A stretch of 64,000 nt of DNA from Paulownia fortunei (Eukaryota; Streptophyta; Magnoliopsida; Lamiales; Paulowniaceae): the NCBI GenBank assembly GCA_019321725.1, contig CM033124.1, forward strand, positions 3,348,001 through 3,412,000, in the 5' to 3' direction. Of the stretch, positions 1-11,681 are shown piece by piece. The notes below the pieces were generated by a model. It worked only from the letters and a program-made list of their open reading frames with translations. It searched no databases and was not told the origin of the DNA. Each line of letters opens with the position of its first letter. Positions within the stretch are counted from its first letter, which is position 1. Made by a program: the position numbers and the translations under genes.

Positions 1-172
1 TTACTTACCATATTGGATTAATTTATTAAATACAAGCTTGTAGTATTTATGAAAATAAATCTACAAGATGTCTTCCAATAAATCTATGTCCACTTGGAAA
101 GGAAGAAGAGTTTTTATCGACTTACCTTATGAATAGGAGACTTGACAGATTTTCTACCATTCAAAGTAGTCA
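1..172 (+). repeat. Partial LTR of the Sirevirus-type family, cut by the window edge
   Basis: This stretch aligns base for base, with scattered substitutions, to the LTR interior at about 1193-1370 and 10491-10670. All three share the run ending ACCATTCAAAGTAGT. Similarity stops at about 172, after which the sequence is unrelated. It is therefore a fragment of another copy of the same LTR, broken inside the LTR. The left limit is unknown because the window starts here. Confidence 0.8.
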
Positions 173-1117
173 TGCAAGAGATATTTTCTTGAAGATTATT
201 TGTGTTTCCCTTAGTTTAGGGAGAATTGTTGTAAGCCTAATATATACATAGTGAAAGTTTTCGTCTGAACTACGGTCCTGTGGTTTTTTCCAATTTGAAT
301 TTTTTACGTAAAAATTCCTGTGTCAAATTGTTTACTCTCTTGCATTATTTCTAGAATTCTTGGTTTGGTCCCATTTTTAATCCGGCAAGTGGGAAAATAA
401 TTTTTTAGTTCTGCTATATTTGTGTCATTTATTTTGGCTCTCTTTCCCATCAAGATTTTGTCTATGAAGTATCTTAAAGCACATGAATCAATCAAACACA
501 TTAGAACTAAAAATCCTGTTCATGTGACGAAGTGCTGAGAACAGTAAGGTTATAAATTTTACCTTATTTTTGGGATATGCTGGCAAGAAAACATAACTTT
601 TTGGCACGACAAGGGATGTTCGTTGTGGGTTTATAAGGAAACCAACATCAACAAACAACAATTATGTATATTTCCTCATTAAAGCTCAATTGAGACTAAT
701 ATTTCACTAAGGGCTAATTTGAAGTGAACCACATCTAACGACCACTCTATCAATTGAGTGGTATGTGTTATACAGTATCCTTACTAAATGATGGTTATTA
801 CTTCATTGATTGAATTCTTAACTATCTTCATTGGGCTTAGAACATGCATGCATGGCCTCTTTTGTGCGTTCACACATGCTCATTAGGCTTAGTATCTCAT
901 CACTCATGTCTCATTTTTTGCAGGTAGAGAAAAGCTGAGCTAAACAATTGTTGAAAAGTGAGAAGATGGTACCTGGAAACTCAAATTATAGAGTTAACTA
1001 ATATAAGATACTGTGAACTTGAGGTCTTTGAGCGATCCCAATGGAGCAAAATATTGAGGTATCACTAATTTTTAAGATTTTGTGCCTGATTGATGGTCGA
1101 TCTAATACATAATATTA
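173..1117. other. Spacer without a recognisable gene
   Basis: No coding frame with recognisable similarity is seen. The only notable item is a roughly 108-bp segment at 608-715 that recurs at 17410-17515. The end of this stretch abuts the truncated 5' LTR. Confidence 0.6.
608..715 (+). repeat. Dispersed repeat, copy 1 (second copy at 17410-17515)
   Basis: Both copies contain ACAAGGGATGTTCGTTGTG, then a stretch ending CATCAACAAACAACAATT, then a TTTCCT..TTAAAGCT..AATTGAG block, with small substitutions between them. I do not recognise the family. The copies lie left of the Sirevirus block and right of the CACTA-like block. Confidence 0.7.
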
Positions 1118-2115
1118 TATATTCCCTTTATTAAGAGTTTAATGTTAAACTAACTCTTGTTTATTTATTTCCTTATAGGAATCAAACTCTCTTACTTACC
1201 ATATTGGATTGATTTATAAAATACAAATTTGTGGCAATTATAGAAATAAATCTATAAGATGTCTTCTAATAAATCTATGTCCAATTGGAAAGGAAGAAGA
1301 GTTATTATGGACTTACCTTATGAAAAGGAGACTTGATAGATTTTCAACCATTCAAAGTAGTTATGTATCATTATTTAGAGTAGGAAATTGATGTAATCTT
1401 GAACTCCAAGATTCAGATTTATTCACAGTTATACATAGAAGAATTCTGGGAGGAAAGTCTTTGTAATAGACTAAGAGTCTTTCCTTGTATTAGTTTAGAA
1501 ATCAACTAGAGTTTTTTGTATATTTAAACGCAAACACACGTTAGTTTGTGCTCCTAATTTTAGAGAAGAAATCCAGAGATTAAAGGTAGTCGATTTCCTT
1601 TCCAGTATACATCAAAGATTGTGATTGAAGTTCGAGTTTCAAGCCAGTACTAGAGATTTAAATCTGTTCCAGACTATATCGAAACAATGTATTGAACATC
1701 CTTCAGGAGAAGAAGGTGAGTTCTTAAGAGAGAGTGCTCTGTCATTTTAATAGAGGTCAATGTTGAAGGTAGTTCAACGAGATAGGTTCAAGTTGAAGAG
1801 ATCTCGCAAATAAGTCCATCGGTGAAGCAATATAAGAACGACATCAAAATAAAGAGGGAGTCTTTAGTTTTATTTTATAAATCTAATTATTGGATTGTAT
1901 TAAACCTTACTGATAGTATATTATTTTTTTTTTGGCGTGGTCTCGAGGAGTAGGATATTTGATATACGAACTTCGTTAAAATTACTGGTGTCAATTTTAA
2001 ATTCTGTTATGCATTTTATTTCATGTTCTAATCTTTGTTCAAATATTAATTGGAACATAACGAACCTGGTAAAGTATTTAATCTAATTAATTGAATACGA
2101 TAATAAATTCTAACA
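1118..2115 (+). repeat. 5' LTR of the Sirevirus-type element, left end missing
   Basis: It aligns with the complete LTR at 10324-11415 from about offset 115 to the end, finishing in TTCTAACA. The first part of the LTR, which should begin TGTTAAGTCC, is absent. The DNA left of 1118 does not match it. The start is therefore a breakpoint and not an integration end, and no target-site duplication can be assigned here. Confidence 0.85.
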
Positions 2116-2117
2116 AG

Positions 2118-2130
2118 TGGCATCAGTAGC
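2118..2130 (+). other. Primer-binding site (initiator tRNA-Met type)
   Basis: TGGCATCAGTAGC lies two bases after the LTR end. It resembles the usual plant copia site TGGTATCAGAGC, complementary to the 3' end of initiator tRNA-Met, with a few changes. Confidence 0.75.
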
Positions 2131-2225
2131 AGGCACTAGACATACTTAGTGAGATCTTAGATTAATTTGTTGCCGAATCTTTGCATATATGAATATCCTG
2201 TGAGAATGAGGTTCGATTATGCATC

Positions 2226-3838
2226 CCCCATTACTGAAAGGTTCCAACTACTCGTACTAAAAAGATAGAATAAGAGCCTTCATAAAATTAACTGATGAGA
2301 AGGTATGGAAATCTGTTATCTCTGGTTGGCAACATTCGATCATGGAGAATGAGAAAAAGAAAATTGTTCTCAAGCCTGAAGATTTATGGACAACATCTGA
2401 TAATGAACTTGTAAGCAGCAATTCCAAGGCATTGAATGCGATCTTTAGCGTTGTTGACTCAAACCAATTTCGGCTAATTGCAACATGTGAAACTACCAAG
2501 GAAGCATGGGACATACTTCAAGTAGTTTATGAAGGAACTATATCTGTCAGACTTTTAAAGATGCAAATGTTATCTTCCAGATTTGAAGACCTCAAAATGG
2601 AAGATAACAAAACCATTGCTGACTTCAACACCAAACTTTGGGGCATTGCAAATGAGTGTCATGCCTTAGGTAAAAAGTATGGTGATAAAAGCTAGTAAGG
2701 AAGACACTAAGGTCCCTACTTGATATGTTTGCTCACAAAGTTACTACCATTGAGAAGGCCAAAGATGTGACCAGTATGTGCCTTGATAAACTTATAGGTT
2801 CACTATAGAGTTTCGAGATGAATTTAAAACAAAACAAATGGTAGAAAGACAAGGGAATTATGTTGCAAGCTGAAGTTCATGAAATCGAAGATGATGCTTA
2901 AACAAATGATCAGGACATGACTGATCCACTGGTTCTTCTTACAAAAAACTTTCAAAAGTTTTGAAAAATTAGAAATCTAAAGGAGGTAAAAATTCTAATA
3001 CTCCTAGATATAAAAATGCTTCTAATTCTTCTTCATTTTCTAATGACATGAAAGACAAATAGATCTAATGCAAAAAGTGTGAAGGGTATGGACACATTTA
3101 ATCAGAATTTACAAACTCTCTCAAGAAGACAAAGGGAAGGTCACTAAACACAACTTGGAGTAATGCTGATTCAGATGATAATCAGGAAGAATGTGATAAT
3201 GTTGTGAGCAACCATGTTGCTCTATTTGCTAAACAAGATACAATTGTCTAGTCCAGAAAATGCTATGTCACAAGTCATGTTCAAACACCAGTTAGAACAC
3301 TGTGTATTTCAGAATCTAGTAATAACACTAATTCAAAAGGTAAAAAAAAAATTATTCAGAGTTTTTCTACTAATGAGGTTTCTGATTGCAGTAGTGACGA
3401 AGATGAGCCGAGTGATGAGGACATTCAAATAATGTGTAAATTGATGTACGAAAAATTACTTGAAGTCTATAAGACAAACAAGACATTAAATGGACAAATT
3501 CAACTCACATATTAGACAACTGAGCTTCAACATGAGTTTGAAAAATTCAAGCTTTAGATTGTTGAAAAAGATAAGTTGGTCAAAAGTACTATTGCTGAGC
3601 TAGAAATGACAAAAGCCACTTTGTCTAGAATGAATACTGGTAAAGCTAAACTTGATGAGATTCTCTCTACTGGACAAGTTAGAGGAAATTGTCAAGGTAT
3701 AGGCTATATTGGTGAGTGTTCAAACACAAAGAAGGATTATAAATCGAAGATTGAATTTGTAAAAAGTATTATAACAAAACCATCCATCTTTGATTCTGGT
3801 AAGAAAAAGGTTTTCAAAAACCTCGACCAATAAGGTTA
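2226..3838 (+). pseudogene. Sirevirus-type gag, disrupted
   Basis: Gag is the capsid-like protein that packages element RNA. The reading starts with a segment resembling PPLLKGSNYSY, where the following tryptophan codon has become a stop; the second gag start near 11550 keeps TGG there. An open stretch at 2342-2695 (117 codons) carries typical SIRE-like residues such as SKALNAIF, CETTKEAWDIL and FEDLKMEDN. A degenerate zinc knuckle lies at 3069-3110 with the spacing C-x2-C-x4-H, an internal stop, and phenylalanine in place of the last cysteine. The later part (3214-3838) is a broken, charged C-terminal extension, as expected for the long gag of this group. It cannot give a full product. Confidence 0.85.
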
Positions 3839-4075
3839 GTACCAATCTATCATTACTATCATATTCTGGGTCATATACGTCCTAAGTATTTCAAATTGAA
3901 AAATGACTTATAGAATGGAAAGCATGTTAGAACATCGTTCTCTGGAAAATTTGAACATAGGTTAAAACCTACTTCTAAACACACACCAAAGATTAAGATC
4001 TAACTAAAAGATGATTTTTCATGCAGAATTTAGATTAGGAAGTATGATCTTAGGTGTAATGTTTTAAATATATAT

Positions 4076-5293
4076 TTGAAAGCATCTACTTGTGAATCCT
4101 TGTACTTTGATAGTGGTTGTTCTAGGCACATGACTAGTAATAAAAACAACTTATCAAACTTTCAAAGTATTAGGAAAGGTTGTCTGACTTTTGAGGATGG
4201 AGTTTCTGGACAGATTCTTGGTAAAGGTACACTTAAAGTTAAAGGTTTACCTACACTAAAGAATGTGGCATTGATTGAAGGTCTTAAGACAAACTTGATT
4301 AGTATTAGTCAATTATGTGATCAAAATTTGTTTGTTCATTTTACAAAAGATTTATGTCAGGTTCTTGATGATACTAATTGTTGTATTATGACAGGTAAAA
4401 GGTCAGCAGACAATTGTTACTTGCTAGAACATCAAATGACCTATTTGAATGTCATACATGATGAAACTGAGATTTGGTACCAGAAACTTGGGCACTTTAA
4501 TTTTAAAAGCTTATCTAAACTTGTGAATACAGGTGCAGATCTGATGGGTCCTATAAAGGTTGAAAGCCTCGGTAGTAAGAAATATGTATTTGCGTGTGTA
4601 GATAATTTCTCTCAGTATACTTGGGTTGACTTTTTTAAAGTGAAATCTGACACTTTTCATATCTTTAAGAAACTATGTGCAAGATTAAAAATTGAGAAAA
4701 ACAGTGAAATTAGTCAAATTGTTAGGATTAGAAGTAAACATGGGAAGGAATTTGAAAACACTATTTTTTCTGATTATTGTGATAATATAACTCATGAGTT
4801 TTCATCCCCTAAGACTCCTTAATAGAATGGTGTAGTTAAGAGAAAGAATATGACTTTGCAAGAAATAGCTCGAGTCATGCTCAACTCTAAAAAGTTGACT
4901 CAAAAGTTGTGGGCTGAAGCTATTAGCACTGCTTGTTACATATCCAACAGAGTTTACTTAAGAGATGATTCTGGTAAGACTCCTTATGAAATCTGGAAAG
5001 GTAAGAAACCTAATCACAAATATTTTCATGTGTTTGGTGCTAAGTGTTTTATACTTAATGATGAGGGAGCTTTTATCGGATATTCCACTAACAGTAGATC
5101 TTATTATGTGTTTAACATGAGTACTCAAGCTATTATAGAATTTTCTAATGTGGTTATTAATGACTTTTCTGATTTTGCAGAATTTTACTTGGAAAATAAA
5201 ATTGACAGTCTGACTGGGGAAGCAGATAGGCCACTGGAATCTTCAAAGTTAAAGGAACAGAAATTCAGTCTGATGTTCCATCTGTTGTTATAA
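4076..5293 (+). pseudogene. Copia protease and integrase, disrupted
   Basis: The first frame (4076-4822) opens with an aspartic-protease active-site segment, FDSGCSRHMTS, near codon 12. It continues to the integrase zinc-binding start (WYQKLGHFNF). The zinc domain then jumps from LSKLVNT straight to the catalytic core at DLMGPIKVESLG, so the CxxC half of the finger and about 40 codons are missing. In the core, the residue before HGKEFEN that should be the second catalytic aspartate is lysine. A stop separates this frame from the second one (4850-5293), which holds the integrase C-terminal part (LWAEAISTACYISNRV, FGAKCFILND). Loss of zinc-finger cysteines and of a catalytic residue means no active integrase. 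Confidence 0.86.
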
Positions 5294-5439
5294 TAGCATC
5301 GAATAGAACAAACAATTCTGATGAGATAGATTCACCTAGAAGTAATCCCCCTGATAAAATTCAAAAAGATCACCCTTTAGATCAAGTAATTGGAACTCTT
5401 ACTAATGGGATAAGGACAAGGCAAAAGCCTAAACTCAAT

Positions 5440-6994
5440 TATAGAGACATGGTGAGGTATGTTTGCTACCCTTTCTCTATTAAACGTAAAAAATGTTAAT
5501 GAAGCTTTGAAAGATTAATTTTGGGTCAATGCTATGTAAGAGAAATTAAGTGAATTTGTTAGGAATGGTGCATGGACTCTAGTTCCTAGACCTAAAAACT
5601 CAAATGTAATAGGTACCAAATGGATCTTTAAGAACAAAACTGATGAGTTTGGGAATATTACAAGGAACAAAGCTAGGTTGGTTGCTCAAGGTTACAAACA
5701 AATTGAGGAAATTGATTTTAATGTAACCTTTGCCCCCGTAGCTAGGTTAGAGTCTGTTACGTTACTTTTGGTCATTGCATGTTTGATGAATTTGAAACTC
5801 TATCAAATGGATGTTAAAAGTGCCTTTCTGAATGAGTTTTTAAATAAAGAGGCCTATGAAGAACAAGTTAAGGGTTTTGAGGATCCACATCATCCTAATC
5901 ATATTAATAAATTGAATAAGGCTTTGTATGGACTGAAATAAGCTCCTAGAGCTTGGTATGAGCATTTGACAAACTTTATGGTCAATAAGGGCTATAAGAG
6001 ATGGGGAGCTGATAAAATCTTGTTCATTAGATACTCGAACACCAATTTGATCGTCGCACAGATTTATGTGGATGATATAGTTTTTAGGTCAACCTCTAAG
6101 AAAAATATTGATGAGCTTGTTAAACAAATGTCTAAAGAGTTTGAGATAAGTATGGTAGGTGAGATAAATTACTTTCTAGATTTACAAATCAAGCAATTTG
6201 ATGATAGAATTTTTATTTCTCAGAGTAAATATGCCCGAAACCTAGTCAATAAATTTAGACTAGAGAACACCAAACACATTAGAACTCTTATGGGGACTAA
6301 TGACAGATTGTCCAAAGATGATGTCGGAACATCACTGTATAGAAGTATGATTGTAAGTCTTTTATATCTTACTGTTTCTAGGCCTGATATGTGCTTTGGT
6401 GTAGGTGTTTGTGCCAGGTACCAATCTAATCTTGAGGACTCACGTATGAAAGCAGTCAAATAGATCATTAGATATGTGAATGGTATATCTGACTATGGCA
6501 TATGGTATTCCAAGGACACTAATTCAAATCTTGCAAGTTATTGTGTTGTTGACTAGGCTGGTGACATGGATGATAGGAAAAACACATTAGGTGGTTGTTT
6601 CTTTCTTGGTAATAATCTCATATCTTGGTCTAGTAAGAAACAAAACTATGTATCCCTATCCACTGTTGAATCTGAGTATATTGCATGTGAGAATTATTGT
6701 TCACAACTCCTGTGAATGAAGCAAATGCTTGCTGACTATTGAATTTTGCAGACTTCTATGAATGTGTTTTGTGATAACCTAAGTGCTATAAACATTTCTA
6801 AAAATCTAGTTTAACACTCGAGGACAAAACACATCGACATACGCCATCACTTTATTAGAGAGTTAGTAGAAAGTGGAATTATGATAATAGATCATGTAAC
6901 AACTGAAAATCAATTGGCTAACATATTTACCAAGGCTATTGATACACATAGATTCACTGCATTAAGAAAGTCCTTGAGTATTTGTATTCTGTAA
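5440..6994 (+). pseudogene. Copia reverse transcriptase and RNase H, disrupted
   Basis: RT copies element RNA into DNA and RNase H removes the RNA strand. The RT begins around GTKWIFKNK (about 5610) and includes the first catalytic aspartate in LYQMDVKSAFLN, then KALYGLK followed by a stop at 5939. The active-site motif YVDD lies near 6066, in the frame 5966-6463. RNase H follows, with the region resembling SWSSKKQNYVSLSTVESEY and a C-terminal [13 protein letters not shown] before the stop at 6992. At least five in-frame stops interrupt RT plus RNase H. Domain order and motifs are clear, so identity is certain although the gene is dead. Confidence 0.88.
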
Positions 6995-8095
6995 TATCAT
7001 GTTTAGTCTGTTGTTGGAGCACCATATTGCTCACTGTCACATGTAGATTGTGTTCCAGCGCTTTGTTAGAACATAATTGATAGGACTTATTTTTTATTTG
7101 TCAATTCATACATCTCATGCTAGGACTTGAATTAGGCATACTTCATTGAATGTCTAATATGATAAGATTTTGATATTTATAAATTCTGAAAACTCAATTT
7201 TGAATAATAGTTTTACCTATTTTGACCTTGAACTTTAGTAGACTTTAAAAAAATTCTATCATTAATTGTCTTAGAATTTTCTAAAACTAAGAACTTGGAG
7301 GCTTTTGACAAAAAAAGTTGTCTATTCTTAGGAGTGTAAGCCACTCGTGAGTAATCCGAGACTAGATATCACCAATATCTAGAGGACAATCTACCATAAG
7401 AAAAGACTATCCTACGTTTTAGAGTGAAAGCTACTGACTAGCTAAATACTTATTTTCAGTGCATGTTAGAACAATATGTTGAACATCAAAAACAAAATGA
7501 TTGTTCATAAATTTAGTTCTTGATTGATTAATTTTCTATGGTTATAAAAAAATATGGAATGAAAATCAGAATGAATTCCTAGTTTATTGTCAAAACGGAT
7601 CAAAGGTTAAATTTATCAATTGATGTTTTGGAATTATGAGATTTGAAATTTGAATAGTGTCATATTTATCTTTAACACGTTTTGGTTTGTGATTTTCATA
7701 GGATGGAATGCATAATAGGCATATCTTTTTAGAATTTTATTTTGATTTTCTCGCGCATCAATAATTGGATAAATATGGAAGTTATTTGATTATTAAGTTG
7801 GTACAAATCTGATTTATCTAAATCCCTATTTCTTAAACTCCTAGTGTAAGTGAAAATCTTTTGTTTGGTGGAGAAAAATTACTCCAAAGGTTGAGGACCG
7901 AATTTAAAACCAATTTTTGCACTTAAGGACTCCTCATTTTGGACGGGAAAATACTTTTCCCTTGTGTATAAATAGGGATTTTAACCTTACTGTTATTCCA
8001 TCATCAGAAAACCCTAAAATTACAGCTGTAAAAATTTCCCAGCTATTTTTACCTCTCTCTTATATTTTCTATCTTGTTCGTGTCTCTATTCTAAC
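6995..8095. other. Spacer between pol and the extra reading frame
   Basis: About 1.1 kb of AT-rich element DNA without a recognisable coding frame. A TATAAATAG motif near 7967-7975 lies about 120 bp before the ATG of the extra frame and could be a promoter element. That role is inference. Confidence 0.5.
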
Positions 8096-9959
8096 ATGGC
8101 AGGATCACAAGAAGAAACAATAGCCTAATTGCAACAGAAATTGCGTATAGAGAAAAAAAAATAGAGAGGAGAGTCATCTGGAGCTCCAACCAAAAGAGGA
8201 AGACAACATGTGCTGCCGCCAGCACATCTCCGGTACCAAAAATTCCTATAGAGCCTGAGGTTGATGTCGTGCCCTTAGCTATTGAATATTCACCACTTAA
8301 AATCACATCTACAGCTAAACAGTCGCACCGGTTACTGAAGAAAAACAAGTCACTGAACTTGTTCAAGGGAGCTCTTCAGTCCATACTCCAGCAACATCTC
8401 TTGCCAATGCTACTGAAGTTGTTGAAACATTGAGGGACTTTCATCAAAGGCAAAGGACTGAACCTATTGGAGAGAAAGTTCATCTTGTTCCGAACTATGT
8501 TCCTCAACCCAATGCTGACATCTCCATATTCTCTAATTTTGTGGAATTCACATGTAGCAAAGTAGCACTTGTTGTGTTCCTATTTGAAGTCCTGTTTGAA
8601 TAAGAAGATGAACAACATAAATTACAATTGCTTCAGGACCTGATTCTGATGAACATCCAGAAGAATTCAATCCTCCAAGTAATATTCATGTTTCTGTTTC
8701 TAATAATTCTTCTGAGGAATCTGCTCAAGGGGATGAGATGAAAGTTGAAGGTGAAAATTTGAGGTGAGCAAACGTGTATCTCATAAGTTTTATTTTGATT
8801 ATGTAAAGGAAATATGGGAATGTGTTTCTCAAAGGAAATTGTGGTCTGAGAGGTCAATTAGATTGAGTGATTTTGAGGATCATAGCTTGGACTCAATTTT
8901 GATTGATAGGCAGTTGATTGGTTCTGTCACTGAAATTAGGCCTTATGTTCCTAAGGTTGTTAAGGAATTTTATTGTAATCTGCATTATGATATTATCAAG
9001 GTTGATTCTAGTAAATTTTGTCATATTTATGTTAGGGGTAAGGTTTACTTCTTTTCGGCTAAAATGACAAATGATTATTTGGGTACCCCTTAGGTTGAAT
9101 TTGTTGATTTACCAACAGATTTTTTATATGATCATTAGGGAGTTGACTAGAGGCCTAGAAATTCTTCTACTTTGCCTGCTGCCAAATTGACTCTTTAATA
9201 TGCCATTTTTCACAAGGCAGCAGTGACTAATTGGACTCCCATAGCCAATCACACAGTGATTGTTAAGGATTAGGCTGTATAGCTTTATTGTATTAGGATG
9301 GGGCATCCTTATGACCTAGGCAGGCACATCATGAGAACCATTGCTAAGCATATTGTTGGTCATTTACCATTCCATTCTCTGATTTATAATGTGTTGGTTT
9401 CTCAAGGCTTTAAAAAGCTTCGATCAGAACAGTTGGATTATCTTAGAGTTGATTACTTTGTTTCTACTGGGCTTAGCAAGTTTAGGGGACATTTGAATGA
9501 CTTACCCACTTTTGTTCCATCTTCTATTGGCACACGACTTGGAACATCTGTTACTCTAACCTCTTTTGAGGATCTTTTAGGCTATCTAGAAATACAGTTA
9601 CTTGTAACAAGGTAACAAATTAAAGAAGAGTAGGCTAAAGAGAAAGAAGTTCTACATCTTATTGCCCAACTCAAAGGCTCTACTTCCCAAGCTGCTGCTG
9701 CTACTGACCACTTTTCTTGAATTTTTCTAGCTCTGCTACTCAAGCATCTAGTCTTTCGGCATTTTTGGCCAAAAATGGGGTGTCAGTTGCTATTGTAGGG
9801 GCTGCAGAAGTAGGGACTTCTGGTGCAGGGGTAGTTGATGCAAGCGGAGTTCATGTTAAAACTAGAGTTGCAGCTGCTGCAGAGATTGGAGGAGAAGCAT
9901 TGGATGTTGATACTCAACAAGCTGGTGAAGGAAATACTAAAGCTGATAAGAAAGCTTGA
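8096..9959 (+). pseudogene. Sirevirus extra 3' reading frame ('envelope-like', plant transposon-protein domain), disrupted
   Basis: An ATG at 8096 starts a frame of the kind that follows pol in Sireviruses and is called envelope-like in that literature; its function is unknown. The middle part (8764-9093) carries a recognisable block: VVKEFYCNL, then about 20 residues on, HIYVRGKVYFFSA and NDYLGTP. I associate this block with the Pfam family 'putative plant transposon protein'. A further open part (9298-9615) continues the domain (HIMRTIAKHIVGHLPFHSLIYN). The last frame (9717-9959) is Ala/Gly/Val-rich and ends DKKA. Several stops separate the pieces. No signal peptide or clear membrane segment is visible, so the sequence gives no support for an envelope role. 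Confidence 0.7.
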
Positions 9960-10311
9960 ATAAAACTTTGTTGTTTTTTTTGGTTGATGATGTGATTATG
10001 TGATTAAAACTGTTTTGTTGTTTTTGATGATTTGAAGTTTTAATGTTTTCGTTGGATTTGTTAGGGGAAGTATTTTTAAAGTAAAATTTATGCCTGTAAT
10101 AGTGGTAAACTTTTTGATAGTTTTGATTGCCCCTGAACTGTTTTATCTGCCTTAGTATGCCTTAGTATGTTATTTAATGTCATGTTCAGTTTCATGTTCG
10201 AAAAGGTTTTGTGGACTAAATTGCTTATATGATATTTCTTGATGGAACATGCATACTTAAACTTGTTTTTAGACACTAAAGTAAGATTGTTGATTTTGAC
10301 AAAAAAATGCT
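9960..10311. other. 3' untranslated part of the Sirevirus-type element
   Basis: AT-rich spacer between the extra frame and the polypurine tract. No gene is seen. Confidence 0.5.
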
Positions 10312-10320
10312 AAGGGGGGA
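10312..10320 (+). other. Polypurine tract
   Basis: AAGGGGGGA lies three bases before the LTR start TGTTAAGTCC at 10324, the expected place for plus-strand priming. Confidence 0.8.
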
Positions 10321-10323
10321 GAT

Positions 10324-11415
10324 TGTTAAGTCCGTGAGACTTATTCATTTAATTAGCATTAATTGATCAAAATAGTAAGTTTAATTTATTAAGTCTTCTA
10401 ATTAAGGTAGGTTAGGTTTTGCATATTTAATAAAAGTTTTAATGCTAAACTAACTCTTGCTTATTTATTTTCTTACAGGAATCAAAATCTCTTACTTACC
10501 ATATTAGATTGATTTATTAAATACAAGCTTGTATTATTTATAAAAATAAATGTACAAGATGTCTTCTAATAATTCTATGTCCAATTGGAAAGGAATAAGA
10601 GTTATTATAGACTTACCATATGAAGAGGAGACTTGACAGATTTTCTACCATTCAAAGTAGTCGTGTATCATTATTTAGAGTAGGAAATTGATGTAATCTT
10701 AAACTCCAAGATTCAGATTTATTCACGGTTATACATAGAAGAATTCTGGAAGGAAAGTCTTTATAGTAGACTAGGAATCTTTCCTTGTATTAGTTTAGGA
10801 ATCACCTAGAGTGTCTTGTGTATTTAAACATAAACATATATTAGTTTGTGCTGTTGATTTTAGAGAAGAAATCTAGAGATTAAAGGCACCCGATTCCCTC
10901 TCCAGTGTACCTCAAAGATTGTGATTGAAATTCGAGTTTCAAGCCAACGTTGGAGATTTAATTTTGTTCCAGACTATATCGAAACTATGCATTGAACATC
11001 CTTTGAGAGAAAGAGGTGAGTTCTCGAAGAGAGTGCTCTGCCGTTTTGATGAAGATCAACGTTGAAGGGAGTTCAACGAGACAAATTCAAGTCGAGGGGA
11101 TCTCGCAAGCAAGTCCATCGGTGAAGCAATACAAGAATGGCATCAAAATAAATATGTAGTCTTTGTTTTTATTTTACAAGTCTAATTATTACATTGTATT
11201 AATCTTTACTGATAGTGAATTATTTTCTCTCTGGACGTGGCCTCGAGAAGTAGGATATTTGATATCCAAATCTCATTAAAATTGCTGGTGTCAATTTTAA
11301 ATTCTGTTGTGCATTTCATTTCATGTTCTAATCTTTGTTCAAATATTAATTTGAACATAACGAACCTGGTAAACTATTTAATCAAATTAATTGAACACGA
11401 TAATAAATTCTAATA
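10324..11415 (+). repeat. Complete LTR shared by two internal regions
   Basis: This 1092-bp LTR begins TGTTAAGTCC and ends TTCTAATA (usual end AACA). It is the same length as the solo LTR at 51615-52706. It has a polypurine tract on its left and a second primer-binding site on its right, so it serves both as 3' LTR of the copy on the left and as 5' LTR of a truncated copy on the right. Confidence 0.88.
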
Positions 11416-11681
11416 AGTGGCATCAGTAGCAGACACTAGACATACTTAGTGAGATCTTTGATTAATTTCTTGTTGAATCTTTGCAGATATGAATATTCTA
11501 TGAGAAGGAGGTTCGATTACGTGTCCACCATTACTAGAAGGTTCCAACTACTCATACTGGAAAGTTAGAATAAAAGCCTTCATAAATTCAGTTGATGAAA
11601 AGGCATGAAAATCTGTTGTCTCTGGTTGGCAACATCCAGTCATGGAGAATGAGAAAAAGAAAGTTGTTCTCAAGCCCAAAA
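11416..11681 (+). mobile_element. Start of a second Sirevirus internal region, truncated
   Basis: After the LTR comes TGGCATCAGTAGC at 11418-11430, the same primer-binding site as at 2118, followed by about 250 bp matching 2131-2375. The match covers the gag start (PPLLEGSNYSYWK, with the tryptophan intact here). It stops at 11681, where the chromovirus-like LTR begins. The continuation was not found further right. Confidence 0.85.

Larger units (their letters stand above)
1118..11415 (+). mobile_element. Decayed Sirevirus-type Ty1/copia retrotransposon
   Basis: The block runs from a 5' LTR truncated at its left end (1118-2115) through a primer-binding site, gag, protease, integrase, RT, RNase H and an extra 3' reading frame to a polypurine tract and a complete LTR at 10324-11415. 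Copia order (integrase before RT), SIRE-like gag residues and the extra frame between pol and the 3' LTR are what is known of the Sirevirus group. Every coding section carries stops or frameshifts, so the copy cannot encode its own proteins. The two LTRs differ at roughly one site in ten by eye, which suggests an old insertion. Confidence 0.88.
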
